From positions 263,545 through 327,544 of the forward strand of contig NZ_MCUW01000012.1 in NCBI RefSeq assembly GCF_002873335.1: a stretch of 64,000 nucleotides of DNA. Direction: 5' to 3'. Every line of letters begins with the position of its first letter. The stretch's first letter is position 1. Source of the stretch: Vibrio sp. 10N.286.49.B1. GTDB taxonomy: Bacteria > Pseudomonadota > Gammaproteobacteria > Enterobacterales > Vibrionaceae. Shown in pieces: positions 1 through 8,703 of the stretch. The notes below the pieces were generated by a model that searched no databases, was not told the DNA's origin, and worked only from the letters and a program-made list of their open reading frames with translations. Both the position numbers and the translations under genes were made by a program.

Positions 1-1361
1 TGATTAGATGTGCCTGAAAAGTAAAAATTATCAACAAATATTGCTTTTGTTTCTGCTCCCCAAAGTTGAATGCCTGCCATCTGCAATTGTGCCGTGTTCA
101 ACGCTGCATTACCGTTAAGCGTCATATCTGAAAATGGAATCGCAAGCGACAACCATTGTCCTGTCTGAGGATTATCCAATGCGTATGTTGCCGAACCATC
201 CGTCGAAACTAATTGCAGCACCACCTTGCTAATACCTGATTCTATGTAGAGATCAACATTCCACGTATCATGATGTGATACATCAACGCTGCCGTATTCA
301 ATACCAAATTGAATACCTGTCACGCCACCTTGGGAGCCTTCTCCTACAATTTCATAACGTGCGTAATGGTCACCATTCATGCTTTCTTCAGAGTAAAATG
401 GCGCATTCCACCAGTTCTCATTCCAGAGTGAGACAAATTTGTCTTCATTTAGGCTGTCGCTATAAATTGAAAAAACATCAGCATCAGAAACAGTCGGGGT
501 TGGCGCAGAAACCGATGGTTCACTCTTTTGTACGGTTTTATTTATCAACGAAATATCACTGATTAACACTGATGCCTCTACCTCACTAGGGAAGGTTAAA
601 GCAAACCAACGAAGTTGAGTCGTAGCAGGTATCGCCACTTCAAACTGCTTCCAACCATCCGCCAATGCCGTGCCAGAACTGGTAAGTAGAGTAATACTAA
701 AATTAGGAATATTGAAGCCTTGAACATGGACTTCAACCTTCTCAAATCCATTGGATTTTAAGTTAAAACGTGCGTAATTATACATCGAGGCATCAATGCT
801 ATTTGCTTGCTCATTGCCCCAAGCAATACCCGCGCCTTTGCCCCAATTAGTCCCACTACTTAATTCAAGTACTTTACTAAAGTTTTCATCAACGACTTGG
901 TTCGAAATTGTCGCCCCCGAACCCCAATCATCCCCCCAAAACTCCATATAATAGGAGTCATCGTGCTCTGAGTGGAACACATACATTTCTTCTGGTACAG
1001 GCTCATCAACATCTTGTTCTAGAGCTATTGAAACCGTCTGGTCACTTTCTCCAAGTTCGACTGATTTTTGTTCAGAGACATACCCCGACTTTGTCGCTAA
1101 TACGATGTAAGTACCTGGCTCCAAATCATAATAAGCAGAGCCTTGAGCGTTAGTCGTCCTTGATTCACCTGAAATCATCAATGACACACCGTTGATCGGC
1201 ACCTGACTGTTAGCGTCGGTTAATTGTAAGGTTAATCGCTGTGTTGTTTCTTCTTGCGGTGGTGTTGTTCCACTTGGGCCGCTCTCCGTTCCGTCACCTC
1301 CACCGCCACAACCGAACAATATTGTGCATAACAGCATCGCGCCTAATTTTTTCCACATCAT
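1..1361 (-). CDS. Secreted lipoprotein with carbohydrate-binding-like modules (partial, runs off the window start)
   Basis: The reading frame is open from an ATG at 1361 to the window edge (about 453 residues, no stop), so the C-terminus is missing. AAGGA lies 8 bases before the first of two adjacent ATGs. The N-terminus is a lipoprotein signal ending in LFGC, followed by a Gly- and Ser-rich linker. Next comes a small beta-sandwich resembling carboxypeptidase-regulatory or PEGA-type domains (motif DLEPGTYIVLATKSGY), then two Trp-rich modules of galactose-binding jelly-roll type (WGDDWG, DNFYFSG). The gene follows the GH16 gene by 28 bases, so it is probably the last member seen of that operon. 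Outer-membrane glucan binding is inferred. A catalytic domain could lie in the missing part. Confidence 0.8.
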   Translation of the reverse strand, partial: MMWKKLGAMLLCTILFGCGGGGDGTESGPSGTTPPQEETTQRLTLQLTDANSQVPINGVSLMISGESRTTNAQGSAYYDLEPGTYIVLATKSGYVSEQKSVELGESDQTVSIALEQDVDEPVPEEMYVFHSEHDDSYYMEFWGDDWGSGATISNQVVDENFSKVLELSSGTNWGKGAGIAWGNEQANSIDASMYNYARFNLKSNGFEKVEVHVQGFNIPNFSITLLTSSGTALADGWKQFEVAIPATTQLRWFALTFPSEVEASVLISDISLINKTVQKSEPSVSAPTPTVSDADVFSIYSDSLNEDKFVSLWNENWWNAPFYSEESMNGDHYARYEIVGEGSQGGVTGIQFGIEYGSVDVSHHDTWNVDLYIESGISKVVLQLVSTDGSATYALDNPQTGQWLSLAIPFSDMTLNGNAALNTAQLQMAGIQLWGAETKAIFVDNFYFSGTSN

Positions 1362-1389
1362 ACTCGAGTTCCTTCTAATTACATTTAAA

Positions 1390-2685
1390 TTAACGACGAC
1401 GCTGCCTTAGTAAGGCACATCCAAATAGGCTTAATAAAATGAATAAACCGCTGCTTCCACCCGATGAGTCAGACGAACCATGAGGCGTCGGCTCAATATC
1501 TCCAGCGGTCATCACTTGGAATTCAATGTCATCTTGATCAAACAATGCTGAATTTGAGTTGTGGCGAAGCGCCACTTCGACACGGTAAGTCCCATCGGTC
1601 ATTGAAGATGGGTCAAAAACGAGGGTGTTATAGCGAGTTTCAGGGCTAGGAAGTGTTTGAGACTGCCAAATGAGGGAATAGTCTTCTTCTGTACCATCCG
1701 CTAACTCAAGGTTTGCAATTAACGTCACTATGCCGTTTTCTGGGTCAACAAGAGACGTTGCTTTGCCATCTTGTTGCATCGTCAAGTGAACATTCGGAAG
1801 GGAAGAGTCTGGCGATGTATTATCCGAGACCGGTGTTTGCTCATTACAATATTCAGCGCTACTGGTTTCACTCTTTTGGCAATGAGCAACGTAATCGATT
1901 TCCAACTTGGCGGTGCTTAAATCAGGGTCGATATTTCCACCTAGGTTGCCACCCATTGCCAGGTTGAGTAACACAAACATGGGTTCCTTATATTGCGGGC
2001 ACTGACTGACATCGTGAGCGGCAACTAAGGTATCGTTCACAAAGAAACGAATATCGTCATGTGTCCACTCCATCGCATATTGGTGCCATTCTTTGACTTG
2101 TAGCCGGCCATTAGGGTAAGGGTAGCGGACTTCATGGCCGCAACCATTCGCATTGTAGAAATTGGTAATGTAAACGTCTGGCTGATTAGCAAACCACTCC
2201 CACACATCAATTTCTCCCGCACCGGCCAAGGGCCAGTTCACACTATCGCCATCGCCTTTAATCGGTTGTTCGAAAATACGATTTTCCAACATCCAGAAAG
2301 CCGGCCACGTCCCAGCTTCTAGATTGTGAAATCGAATTCGAGCTTCCACACGGCCGTATAAAAACTCCTGCTTATCTTTGGTGTTGATGCGACCAGAAGT
2401 CCACGTCCGTTGCTGCCCACCAAGCGTCATACAATTATGGGTTTTCTTGCGTGAAATGATCTTCAGGGTACCGTCTGATACTTCGTAATTTCGCAAATCA
2501 GAATAATCATCGGAGGTATAACATTGTACCTCGTTGTTATAGTTGGCTTTGGTTTGTGGTGTCCATGTGCTCCAATCCACCCCATTTCCATCGAATCGGT
2601 CAATCCATTGAACCTCCCACCCGGCGTAAGCAGGCTGAGCGAACCCCATCATTATTCCCGCCAGTAATATCATTCTGTACAACAT
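1390..2685 (-). CDS. Secreted GH16 endo-beta-glucanase (laminarinase-type) with GlyGly-CTERM anchor
   Basis: Glycoside hydrolase family 16, retaining; members hydrolyse beta-1,3 or mixed-linkage glucans. The catalytic motif GEIDVWEW supplies the nucleophile Glu, the assisting Asp and the acid/base Glu near residues 158, 160 and 163, within a domain spanning roughly residues 22-270. An N-terminal signal peptide ends at AYA. After a Thr/Ser/Pro-rich linker and a small beta-rich domain, the C-terminus has the tripartite GlyGly-CTERM signal: SSGGSSG, a hydrophobic helix, then RQRRR. In bacteria with rhombosortase this signal is cleaved and the protein displayed or released at the surface. I chose the second of two ATGs because TTGAGG sits 5 bases before it; a TTG at 2709 is less likely. 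It lies between the GH17 gene and another glycan-binding lipoprotein. Confidence 0.9.
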   Translation of the reverse strand: MLYRMILLAGIMMGFAQPAYAGWEVQWIDRFDGNGVDWSTWTPQTKANYNNEVQCYTSDDYSDLRNYEVSDGTLKIISRKKTHNCMTLGGQQRTWTSGRINTKDKQEFLYGRVEARIRFHNLEAGTWPAFWMLENRIFEQPIKGDGDSVNWPLAGAGEIDVWEWFANQPDVYITNFYNANGCGHEVRYPYPNGRLQVKEWHQYAMEWTHDDIRFFVNDTLVAAHDVSQCPQYKEPMFVLLNLAMGGNLGGNIDPDLSTAKLEIDYVAHCQKSETSSAEYCNEQTPVSDNTSPDSSLPNVHLTMQQDGKATSLVDPENGIVTLIANLELADGTEEDYSLIWQSQTLPSPETRYNTLVFDPSSMTDGTYRVEVALRHNSNSALFDQDDIEFQVMTAGDIEPTPHGSSDSSGGSSGLFILLSLFGCALLRQRRR

Positions 2686-2765
2686 CATCGCCTCAACTTT
2701 TTCAGACAAAGTTCACCCGCACGATGGCAAATCGCCCTCATGGAAATAAACAATATTAGATAGCG

Positions 2766-2791
2766 GCGATAGCCAAGGATTCAGCTATCGC
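2766..2791. repeat. 8-bp perfect inverted repeat upstream of the GH16 gene
   Basis: GCGATAGC and GCTATCGC are separated by 10 bases, in the 148-base gap between the GH17 gene end and the GH16 start. No U-tract follows on the minus strand, so it is not a standard terminator. It may be an mRNA processing or stabilising hairpin within the operon. Confidence 0.4.
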
Positions 2792-2833
2792 ACATTTGAA
2801 CGCGCCCTTCAGCGCATGAAAGAATCGCCTACG

Positions 2834-4747
2834 CTACTCTAACCAAGAGATATTCCTGATTTCTATATCGCTACGAGTCGGTGCACTACCACCAGATTCT
2901 GAATAGACATCTCCAATAGTAAACGGAGAGTTAACAACGCTTAGATCAGCATTGGCTGCATTAGAGAAGTCGCTAAGGTCAATCGTATATTTGACCCAGT
3001 CCGTTGTCAGGGTGTAACCCTGTCCAGCGTTAAATCTTACCCAGTGATTCGACCCACCAGAAGCCGTTGTTTGGTAGCCCAAATCAAACCCGAATCGAGC
3101 CAAGACACTTTCTCCGCCGTCAACGCCACGGATCTCAAACGTCATTTTCGTTGACTGGGTTAAGTTACTGGTCTGGTTGTTAGTGCCAACACCAGCGCCC
3201 CACCCCCAATCTTTCGCCGTTGCCGGGTTAGCCGCGATAGTCAATACACCAGTGTCAGCATCCACCCCCGCCCATGCCGTGGCTGGATTATCCCAACCAT
3301 AGGCAATAGCACCGTCATAAAGAACGCTTCCTAATACTCTAAACTCGCCATCTTGTGGCGGCGCCGTCACTGGCGCATACGGGGGAGGCAGCACCGAATC
3401 CATCAACGTCAGTTCATCCCCACCAAAACTGGCACTAAATGAAGACACAGCGCCACGGGTCAACCCAAGATCATTGAGCGTATCAACCTTATCCCATGCC
3501 AAGTACTTGACGTTGCCATCAATATCAATCAATCCAAAATGTTTTTCAGAGTGGGTTGGATTGTTTGCATCACCTTTCCAAGGCTCATCAAATGCTTGGA
3601 AATAGAACAGAGACGCACCAAATTCATTGGTAAAATCGCGCATATCGTCATAGAAGATTTTCTGTTTATATTCATCCGCCGCTTGTGTTCCGCCAGCGCC
3701 AAACATTTCTGAAGACACGGAAGACCAACCCGTTTCCCCTATGTGAATAGGCAGGCTTGAATCAATGTTATGAACGAAAGTTTGCACGTCGGCAAATTGA
3801 TCGAGGGTACGGTCAAACGCTTTATCCATTGACGCATCGATTTGCTCTTTCAGCGTTGAACTCTGAAGGCTTTCTGGGACTTTCCATTGTTCAGAGAATG
3901 TTGGATCATAATAGGTGTCGTGGTGGGCATAAGAGTGCATTGATACATAATCAACGGTTTCTATTAAGGCCTTTAGGTTCGCTTGATCACCAGTATTACC
4001 GCTTGGATCCGTACCCGCCCACACCGCATAGTTGTCCGAAGAGGTAACCCAGATACGAGAGGTACTTTGATCATCAAATTTCCAGCTTTGTAAATCCGTC
4101 ACATGATCCAAAATAATTTTAGGCACCACATGGTACTCAGCCCAGTTGACCATTGCTTCATTACCCACAGCAATCACTTTGACAATTTCCGGATAGGCTA
4201 ACGCCAGCTCTTTCGCTTTTGCTATTTCCAACGCATTTTTAGGGCTTTCTTGGTCATGAATGACCGGCTGATCGGTCCAAGAGTTTAGCGCTTCAATCCA
4301 AACCCCCAACATTACATACATTTCAAAGCTGCTGTCTTCGGCTTTCAACTCACTAATCGCTTGTAAGAGATTTTCTGTATTACTCTTACCATCTAACCCG
4401 ATAAAACCTCGCGTGTTATACGTTCGCAGCACCTTAATTCCCATTGCTGCCAAAATTTTCATGTCTTCTTTTTGTTGGTCGACAGTGGGCACGTTGGCAC
4501 CGGACTCACGAACCGTCGTGCGCCATGCTCCATAAGATATAGCAAGATAATCAGGGTTACCCAATAAAGCATCACCGTTAGCCGCGGTAGGTTGAATAAG
4601 CGGGATTGGCTGAGGAGTTAACTCCGTAGAATCAGACCCACCTCCACCGGGCGTTGAAGGCGTGGCGGTGAGTTGTTCATCGCCACATCCCGACATCGCA
4701 AGCGTTAAACCGACTAGCATTGCTGCTTTTAAACTGCATTTTTTCAT
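2834..4747 (-). CDS. GH17 family beta-1,3-glucanase-like lipoprotein with C-terminal binding domain
   Basis: Glycoside hydrolase family 17-type TIM barrel. Family members act on beta-1,3-glucans by hydrolysis or transglycosylation. The acid/base Glu is in VGNEAMVNW (about residue 197) and the nucleophile Glu in HIGETGWSS (about residue 338); YGAWR, LRTYNTRG and MHSYAHHDTYYDP are further barrel motifs. The N-terminus is a lipoprotein signal ending MSGC, then a Gly/Ser/Pro linker. About 170 C-terminal residues form a jelly-roll domain like those in neighbouring proteins. The ATG at 4747 is preceded by AAGGA at 7 bases, so the upstream GTG at 4765 is rejected. It lies between a glycan-binding lipoprotein gene and a GH16 gene, which fits laminarin breakdown. 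Exo versus endo action cannot be read from the sequence. Confidence 0.88.
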   Translation of the reverse strand: MKKCSLKAAMLVGLTLAMSGCGDEQLTATPSTPGGGGSDSTELTPQPIPLIQPTAANGDALLGNPDYLAISYGAWRTTVRESGANVPTVDQQKEDMKILAAMGIKVLRTYNTRGFIGLDGKSNTENLLQAISELKAEDSSFEMYVMLGVWIEALNSWTDQPVIHDQESPKNALEIAKAKELALAYPEIVKVIAVGNEAMVNWAEYHVVPKIILDHVTDLQSWKFDDQSTSRIWVTSSDNYAVWAGTDPSGNTGDQANLKALIETVDYVSMHSYAHHDTYYDPTFSEQWKVPESLQSSTLKEQIDASMDKAFDRTLDQFADVQTFVHNIDSSLPIHIGETGWSSVSSEMFGAGGTQAADEYKQKIFYDDMRDFTNEFGASLFYFQAFDEPWKGDANNPTHSEKHFGLIDIDGNVKYLAWDKVDTLNDLGLTRGAVSSFSASFGGDELTLMDSVLPPPYAPVTAPPQDGEFRVLGSVLYDGAIAYGWDNPATAWAGVDADTGVLTIAANPATAKDWGWGAGVGTNNQTSNLTQSTKMTFEIRGVDGGESVLARFGFDLGYQTTASGGSNHWVRFNAGQGYTLTTDWVKYTIDLSDFSNAANADLSVVNSPFTIGDVYSESGGSAPTRSDIEIRNISWLE

Positions 4748-4803
4748 TGCTTCTTCCTTGCACACTTTTATTTTTATGTCTATCGCGACTCATTCCATCA
4801 ATT

Positions 4804-4838
4804 AAAAAGGCCCCTAGAACATCAGCTCCAGAGACCTT
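4804..4838 (-). terminator. Rho-independent terminator after the glycan-binding lipoprotein gene
   Basis: On the minus strand AAGGTCTCTGG pairs with CTAGGGGCCTT (several G-U pairs), followed by TTTTTAAT. The G-U pairs fit only the minus-strand transcript. It lies 10 bases past the stop at 4848 and before the GH17 gene, so it probably reduces rather than abolishes readthrough, or GH17 has its own promoter. Confidence 0.7.
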
Positions 4839-4847
4839 AAGGCAGTA

Positions 4848-7106
4848 TTAATTTGCAGTGATAGAAACGTTATCGAAATACGCCGTCACTTCGCATCCTG
4901 CGACCGCGCCACACACCGGCTGTAGCAGCATAGAGACGCCCCATTCAACATCAGATCCAGTAGTCACATCGAAGCTATGACTTACCCAATCATCGGTAGG
5001 CATAATAGATAGTAATGGGTCTGTCTTAGAAACCCCTGCCGATCCTTCGGAGAACAGTAGTGCATTAACAACGCCTCCATCACTCGCCGAGCCCTTCAAA
5101 TCAAAAGATACAGTTAAACTTTGACCAGCCGTGATCACGCCTTCTCCAATTCGATCTTGTTTAATGAATGGGTTTTGCGCCTCCGGTGCGACTAACTTGG
5201 CCAAATACGTTCCACCGGTATCTTGTTCAACAGTCATATGCGCGCCTTCCACCGCCCAGCCTTCAAAACTGCCCAGTTCAAACCCACCATTCACGACTAA
5301 ACCCGTATCACCAATATCCCCTACACCGTCAGTCGGCCCGTCCGGCACGGCTGGCACATCCGGCTCTTGCGTGGCGCCAGTAGCGAAGAAATTGACGTTA
5401 TCGATATGGAACACAGCACCATTGCCTGTTCCCCATGCTGGAAATACCATCACCAAGTCTATGGCACTTAGATTCACGCCTTGTTTGGCGAAATCTGCCA
5501 GATTGAAGCTAAAGTGCTGCCAATCGGACGTCGGGGCACTAGGCAAATCAACCTCAAGCGGTACACCTTCTACACTTTCAATTTTTAACTTCCAGGCTGC
5601 GGCGCCATCCGTTGGCGGAGTCACGAGTTTAAGGTCAAGCTCTAATGTCCCTGTCTCTGCAAGCGCGCTTGCGTCATAAGGCACACCATCCACTGCGGTA
5701 TGGCCAGTATCTTGAGCATCGCTTCGAGTCGTAAATCCGAGTACGGTTGCACCCACTACTTCAAATTTCGTGACGTTACCGTATTCGCCATCCTCAACAA
5801 TAGAAGGGGTTGTGCCACCACAGCAGTCCCACGCCGCCCATTTAGGGTTGGCTAAATCAGAATAAATGGTAAAAGCAAGTGTCTTTTCATCGACAGGCGG
5901 TTCCACAGGCGGCTCTACGGGTGGCGTCACTTCATCATCCGCCTCAACAAACGTCACATCATCCCAATAGAAAGTTTTGTCTTCATTGGCATCAACTAAG
6001 AAATCAAAGAAAATCGATTTTTTGTCAAAAATGTCGCTGTCATTAATTGAGCCGCTATTTAAGTCGGTAAAATCAAACGTCAGTTTTTCCCAAGATTGTG
6101 CAACCGTGGTATGCACTAATACTTCTGCAAACTGACTATCATCGGCTTGATTTTCGACCTTAAGTAAAACTGGCACGCTCGTTTCTGGTGAATAAACCCA
6201 CACGGATACTTTGCTACGATCAGCATTCAAGTTCAGGCGAGTCGTGTCACCCAGCGTTGTACCCGCCCAATCTTCAGCAGACGCCGGTTTGTCGGTTTTA
6301 ATCACGGTATTATTACTACTTGCGGGCGCGACATCGGTATAGATTGGATTGGTTGCATTTAGTACTGTCGTCGCTCCACCAAAATCTATCATCGCACTTG
6401 TGATGTCTAATTTATCACCGGCATCGGCGTCAGGGTTTGGTTGCGGATCCGTTGGGGTCGAGGAATTACCATCTGAGGTAAACTCAACATTATCGACACG
6501 ATACACAGCGCCAGCCCCCTCTCCCCATTTAGGGAATATAAGAACGTTGTCAATGCTCGACAGATCCAAGCCGCTATTAGCAAGGTCAGCGAGTGTGACG
6601 GTGACATGCTGCCAGTTTTCTGTTGGTGTAGTCAGCTCAACCTCAACCGCTTCACCTTGATTGCCATTTTCTGGCCCACCATTACTTTCTAGTTTCACCG
6701 CCCAAGTTGTCTCTCCAGGGCTGGTCATCAGCTTGATATCAAACTCTAGCGTACCCTCTAGTTCATAAGCACTCGCATCTAACGCGCCACGAGATTCAGC
6801 TCGAACAAAACCCAATACTGCGGGTGTATCCCCTACTCGAAACTCGGTTACCGTTCCATACTCATTTAGTTCTTCTGGATTAGTAGGCGTTGTCCCGCCA
6901 CAGCAATCCCATGTCGGCCAATAGCTATTTAGCGAGTCTTTAAACACAACGAAATCGTTACCGGTTTCTGGTACTTCAGGTACATCTGGTGTTTGAGGGT
7001 TTTCATTCACCGCCAAACTATCATCCCCACAACCCACCATTGCCGCTGACAACGCTGCCACAAGTGCAACATTCGCCAGTTTAAAACTTCTATTTGATGT
7101 TCTCAT
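4848..7106 (-). CDS. Non-catalytic lipoprotein with tandem carbohydrate-binding-like domains
   Basis: The 752-residue protein starts with a lipoprotein signal ending in AAMVGC. I see no glycosidase motif. Four modules follow. Two are homologous copies (about 50-210 and 410-575), each starting with a Trp-rich stretch plus DCCGGTTP and ending in HIDNVNF- or RVDNVEF-like strands. Between them (about 235-395) is a jelly-roll domain with WDDVTF. The last (about 600-752) begins NGGFELGSFEGW and ends AYFDNVSITAN, typical of family 4/9/22-like binding domains. Pro/Glu/Val-rich linkers separate them. It is the first gene of the GH17-GH16 cluster, with AAGGA 8 bases from the ATG and three LacI-type palindromes upstream. 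A surface glycan-capture role is inferred. Confidence 0.8.
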   Translation of the reverse strand: MRTSNRSFKLANVALVAALSAAMVGCGDDSLAVNENPQTPDVPEVPETGNDFVVFKDSLNSYWPTWDCCGGTTPTNPEELNEYGTVTEFRVGDTPAVLGFVRAESRGALDASAYELEGTLEFDIKLMTSPGETTWAVKLESNGGPENGNQGEAVEVELTTPTENWQHVTVTLADLANSGLDLSSIDNVLIFPKWGEGAGAVYRVDNVEFTSDGNSSTPTDPQPNPDADAGDKLDITSAMIDFGGATTVLNATNPIYTDVAPASSNNTVIKTDKPASAEDWAGTTLGDTTRLNLNADRSKVSVWVYSPETSVPVLLKVENQADDSQFAEVLVHTTVAQSWEKLTFDFTDLNSGSINDSDIFDKKSIFFDFLVDANEDKTFYWDDVTFVEADDEVTPPVEPPVEPPVDEKTLAFTIYSDLANPKWAAWDCCGGTTPSIVEDGEYGNVTKFEVVGATVLGFTTRSDAQDTGHTAVDGVPYDASALAETGTLELDLKLVTPPTDGAAAWKLKIESVEGVPLEVDLPSAPTSDWQHFSFNLADFAKQGVNLSAIDLVMVFPAWGTGNGAVFHIDNVNFFATGATQEPDVPAVPDGPTDGVGDIGDTGLVVNGGFELGSFEGWAVEGAHMTVEQDTGGTYLAKLVAPEAQNPFIKQDRIGEGVITAGQSLTVSFDLKGSASDGGVVNALLFSEGSAGVSKTDPLLSIMPTDDWVSHSFDVTTGSDVEWGVSMLLQPVCGAVAGCEVTAYFDNVSITAN

Positions 7107-7166
7107 TCCACATATCCTTGGTAGTCAATAACGTCATGTTTACGTGCTGCTAATCTACACCACAAT

Positions 7167-7178
7167 GAAAGCGCTTTC
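7167..7178. promoter_or_regulatory. LacI-type operator 1 (left cluster)
   Basis: Perfect 12-base palindrome GAAAGCGCTTTC, 60 bases upstream of the ATG at 7106. The central CG with A/T flanks is typical of LacI/GalR family operators. Confidence 0.75.
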
Positions 7179-7328
7179 TTTATGACTTATGAAGCCATTT
7201 AAGTTTTGCCTTCTCATTGCAAGTTTAAAATCCATTAAAAGCCTAATTACAACTTTAAATCCCCGTTATTCATACAGACGCGGCGCTAATCTTCTAGATT
7301 CACTAATAGTAGCTCACCTAACACAAAA

Positions 7329-7340
7329 GAAAGCGCTTTC
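7329..7340. promoter_or_regulatory. LacI-type operator 2 (left cluster)
   Basis: Second perfect GAAAGCGCTTTC palindrome, identical to the copy at 7167 and about 162 bases from it. Confidence 0.75.
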
Positions 7341-7529
7341 CTAAGGGATCATAATAGCTCAGCTCTTTGAAAATTATTCTAGCCAACCTGACTTATAAAA
7401 TCTGCCTTATCCGTTAAAAACGTGCATTAAACCATCATATATTGCTAATGAACGATGAAAATCGTGAGCAAAATCGAAATTATCAATAATTGAATTAAAA
7501 TGAATAACAATTGCACAAAAACCAGACTA

Positions 7530-7541
7530 GCAAGCGCTTTC
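7530..7541. promoter_or_regulatory. LacI-type operator 3 (left cluster)
   Basis: GCAAGCGCTTTC differs from the perfect palindrome at one position. It lies about 166 bases upstream of the RNA methyltransferase start, so it could act as an auxiliary site for the glucan cluster. Confidence 0.6.
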
Positions 7542-7706
7542 TATAACTAACACGATGCAGTAGATATCAATAGCAAGAATTGACGACCTAAAACATTGCC
7601 TATCACACCGATCCCCCCACTCTTTTTACTTTTTTTAAATTCAACGCTTATCAATGAGTGATTTCTCGGTATACTCCTGAGCCTAACTGTTTAGAGGAAT
7701 CCGTTT

Positions 7707-8213
7707 GTGGCAAATGAAATGTCTGTTGTTATTGGTCTAGTGAACCCAAAGAGCCCTACCAACGTAGGGGCGGTTATGCGCGCGGCTGGTTGTTATCAAG
7801 CATCGGAAGTTCGTTATAATGGTGAACGATTTGCTCGTGCTGCTAAATTTCAAACCGACACGAAAAATGTTCACCAAACGATTCCTCTTGTGGCTGCACA
7901 AGATCTTATTGGTAACTTAGCGCCTAATAGCGAGATTGTATGTGTTGAATTGGCGGAAGGTGCTACCCCGCTTCCTGAGTTTATTCACCCAGAAAATGCT
8001 ATGTATGTCTTCGGGCCAGAAGATGGCTCAATACCACAAGAGATTGTCGATAAAGCGAGTCATGTGGTCTATGTGCCCACTATCGGTTGCATGAATCTTG
8101 CCGCAACGGTAAATGTCTTGCTTTATGATCGATTAGCCAAATCAACTCAAGCTATTGATCATGCTGAGCGAATTAAGAGCAGTCGCGATAAGAATAATCG
8201 CCTGAAGGCGTAA
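7707..8213 (+). CDS. TrmH/SpoU-family RNA methyltransferase (SPOUT)
   Basis: The 168-residue protein consists of a single SPOUT (trefoil-knot) methyltransferase domain that uses S-adenosylmethionine to methylate tRNA or rRNA. Family motifs are NPKSPTNVGAVMRAAGC at the N-terminus, YVFGPEDGSIPQEI in the middle, and VPTIGCMNLAATVNVLLYDRL at the C-terminal knot (motif 3). The start is GTG at 7707, with TAGAGGA 7 to 8 bases upstream; no better ATG exists before the conserved N-terminus. The length fits short TrmH-type enzymes without an extra RNA-binding domain. The target nucleotide cannot be told from sequence. It appears monocistronic and divergent from the glucan cluster. Confidence 0.85.
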   Translation: MANEMSVVIGLVNPKSPTNVGAVMRAAGCYQASEVRYNGERFARAAKFQTDTKNVHQTIPLVAAQDLIGNLAPNSEIVCVELAEGATPLPEFIHPENAMYVFGPEDGSIPQEIVDKASHVVYVPTIGCMNLAATVNVLLYDRLAKSTQAIDHAERIKSSRDKNNRLKA

Positions 8214-8703
8214 TCAAGCCCAGGTCTTTTATCTGACGCAAAGTTAGGGCAAAGGCCTGCTATTCAATGCAAGTATCAACGCCACTCATCCATCACTCTA
8301 ATTACCTGGTTTACCCATACATGTTGGTTGCCATAATTTTAATTGTCGGTTGCCCCAACTTTAAATGTCGGTTGCCCCAATTTTTCCCCATCCGTTTAAC
8401 GCTAAATAAATCGGTTTCAAATCTCACGCTGTGACGAACTAAAAGAAGTGAGCTCTGTTATGTCCTAACAACGAAAGCCGCTCATTATCAATAGAAACTA
8501 AAAACTGATTCGCTCTTTACCAATATTATCTTTTCAATCAATAGTGTTAGGCTTAACTACATCGGCCGAAAGCGTCATCACCGTCGTATTACTGACTACA
8601 CTAAATAGTAGTCCGTGAATAATAGGTTACGGATTACGGATTAATTATAAGGGATGTAGACTTTTCCAAGATGAACCCGTTTTTTCAATAAGAGAGCTCT
8701 AAC
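8214..8703. other. Intergenic stretch of 490 bases
   Basis: This contains the degenerate tandem repeat described separately (8321-8386). The remainder is AT-rich with no supported gene. A TAATTATAA stretch near 8643 could be part of a promoter for the SDR gene. Confidence 0.4.
8321..8386. repeat. Three tandem copies of a 21-23 bp unit
   Basis: Three consecutive degenerate copies of a unit close to ATGTCGGTTGCCCCAATTTT are seen: one has TTGGTTGCCATAATTTT, and the next two have TCGGTTGCCCCAA. The layout resembles the multiple repeats found at ends of some IS21-family elements, but there is no transposase nearby. It could be the remnant of an element end. Confidence 0.6.

Larger units (their letters stand above)
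7107..7706. promoter_or_regulatory. 600-bp divergent control region of the left glucan cluster
   Basis: This AT-rich gene-free stretch lies between the minus-strand glucan cluster and the plus-strand RNA methyltransferase. It holds three copies of a LacI-type palindrome, spaced about 162 and 201 bases centre to centre, which would suit looping repression. No reading frame with a convincing ribosome site was found. Confidence 0.6.

Noticed and set aside
5131..5679. Open frame of 182 codons antisense to the large lipoprotein gene
   Set aside because: It is low-complexity Ser/Pro/Thr, has no ribosome site and mirrors the codon pattern of the real gene on the other strand.
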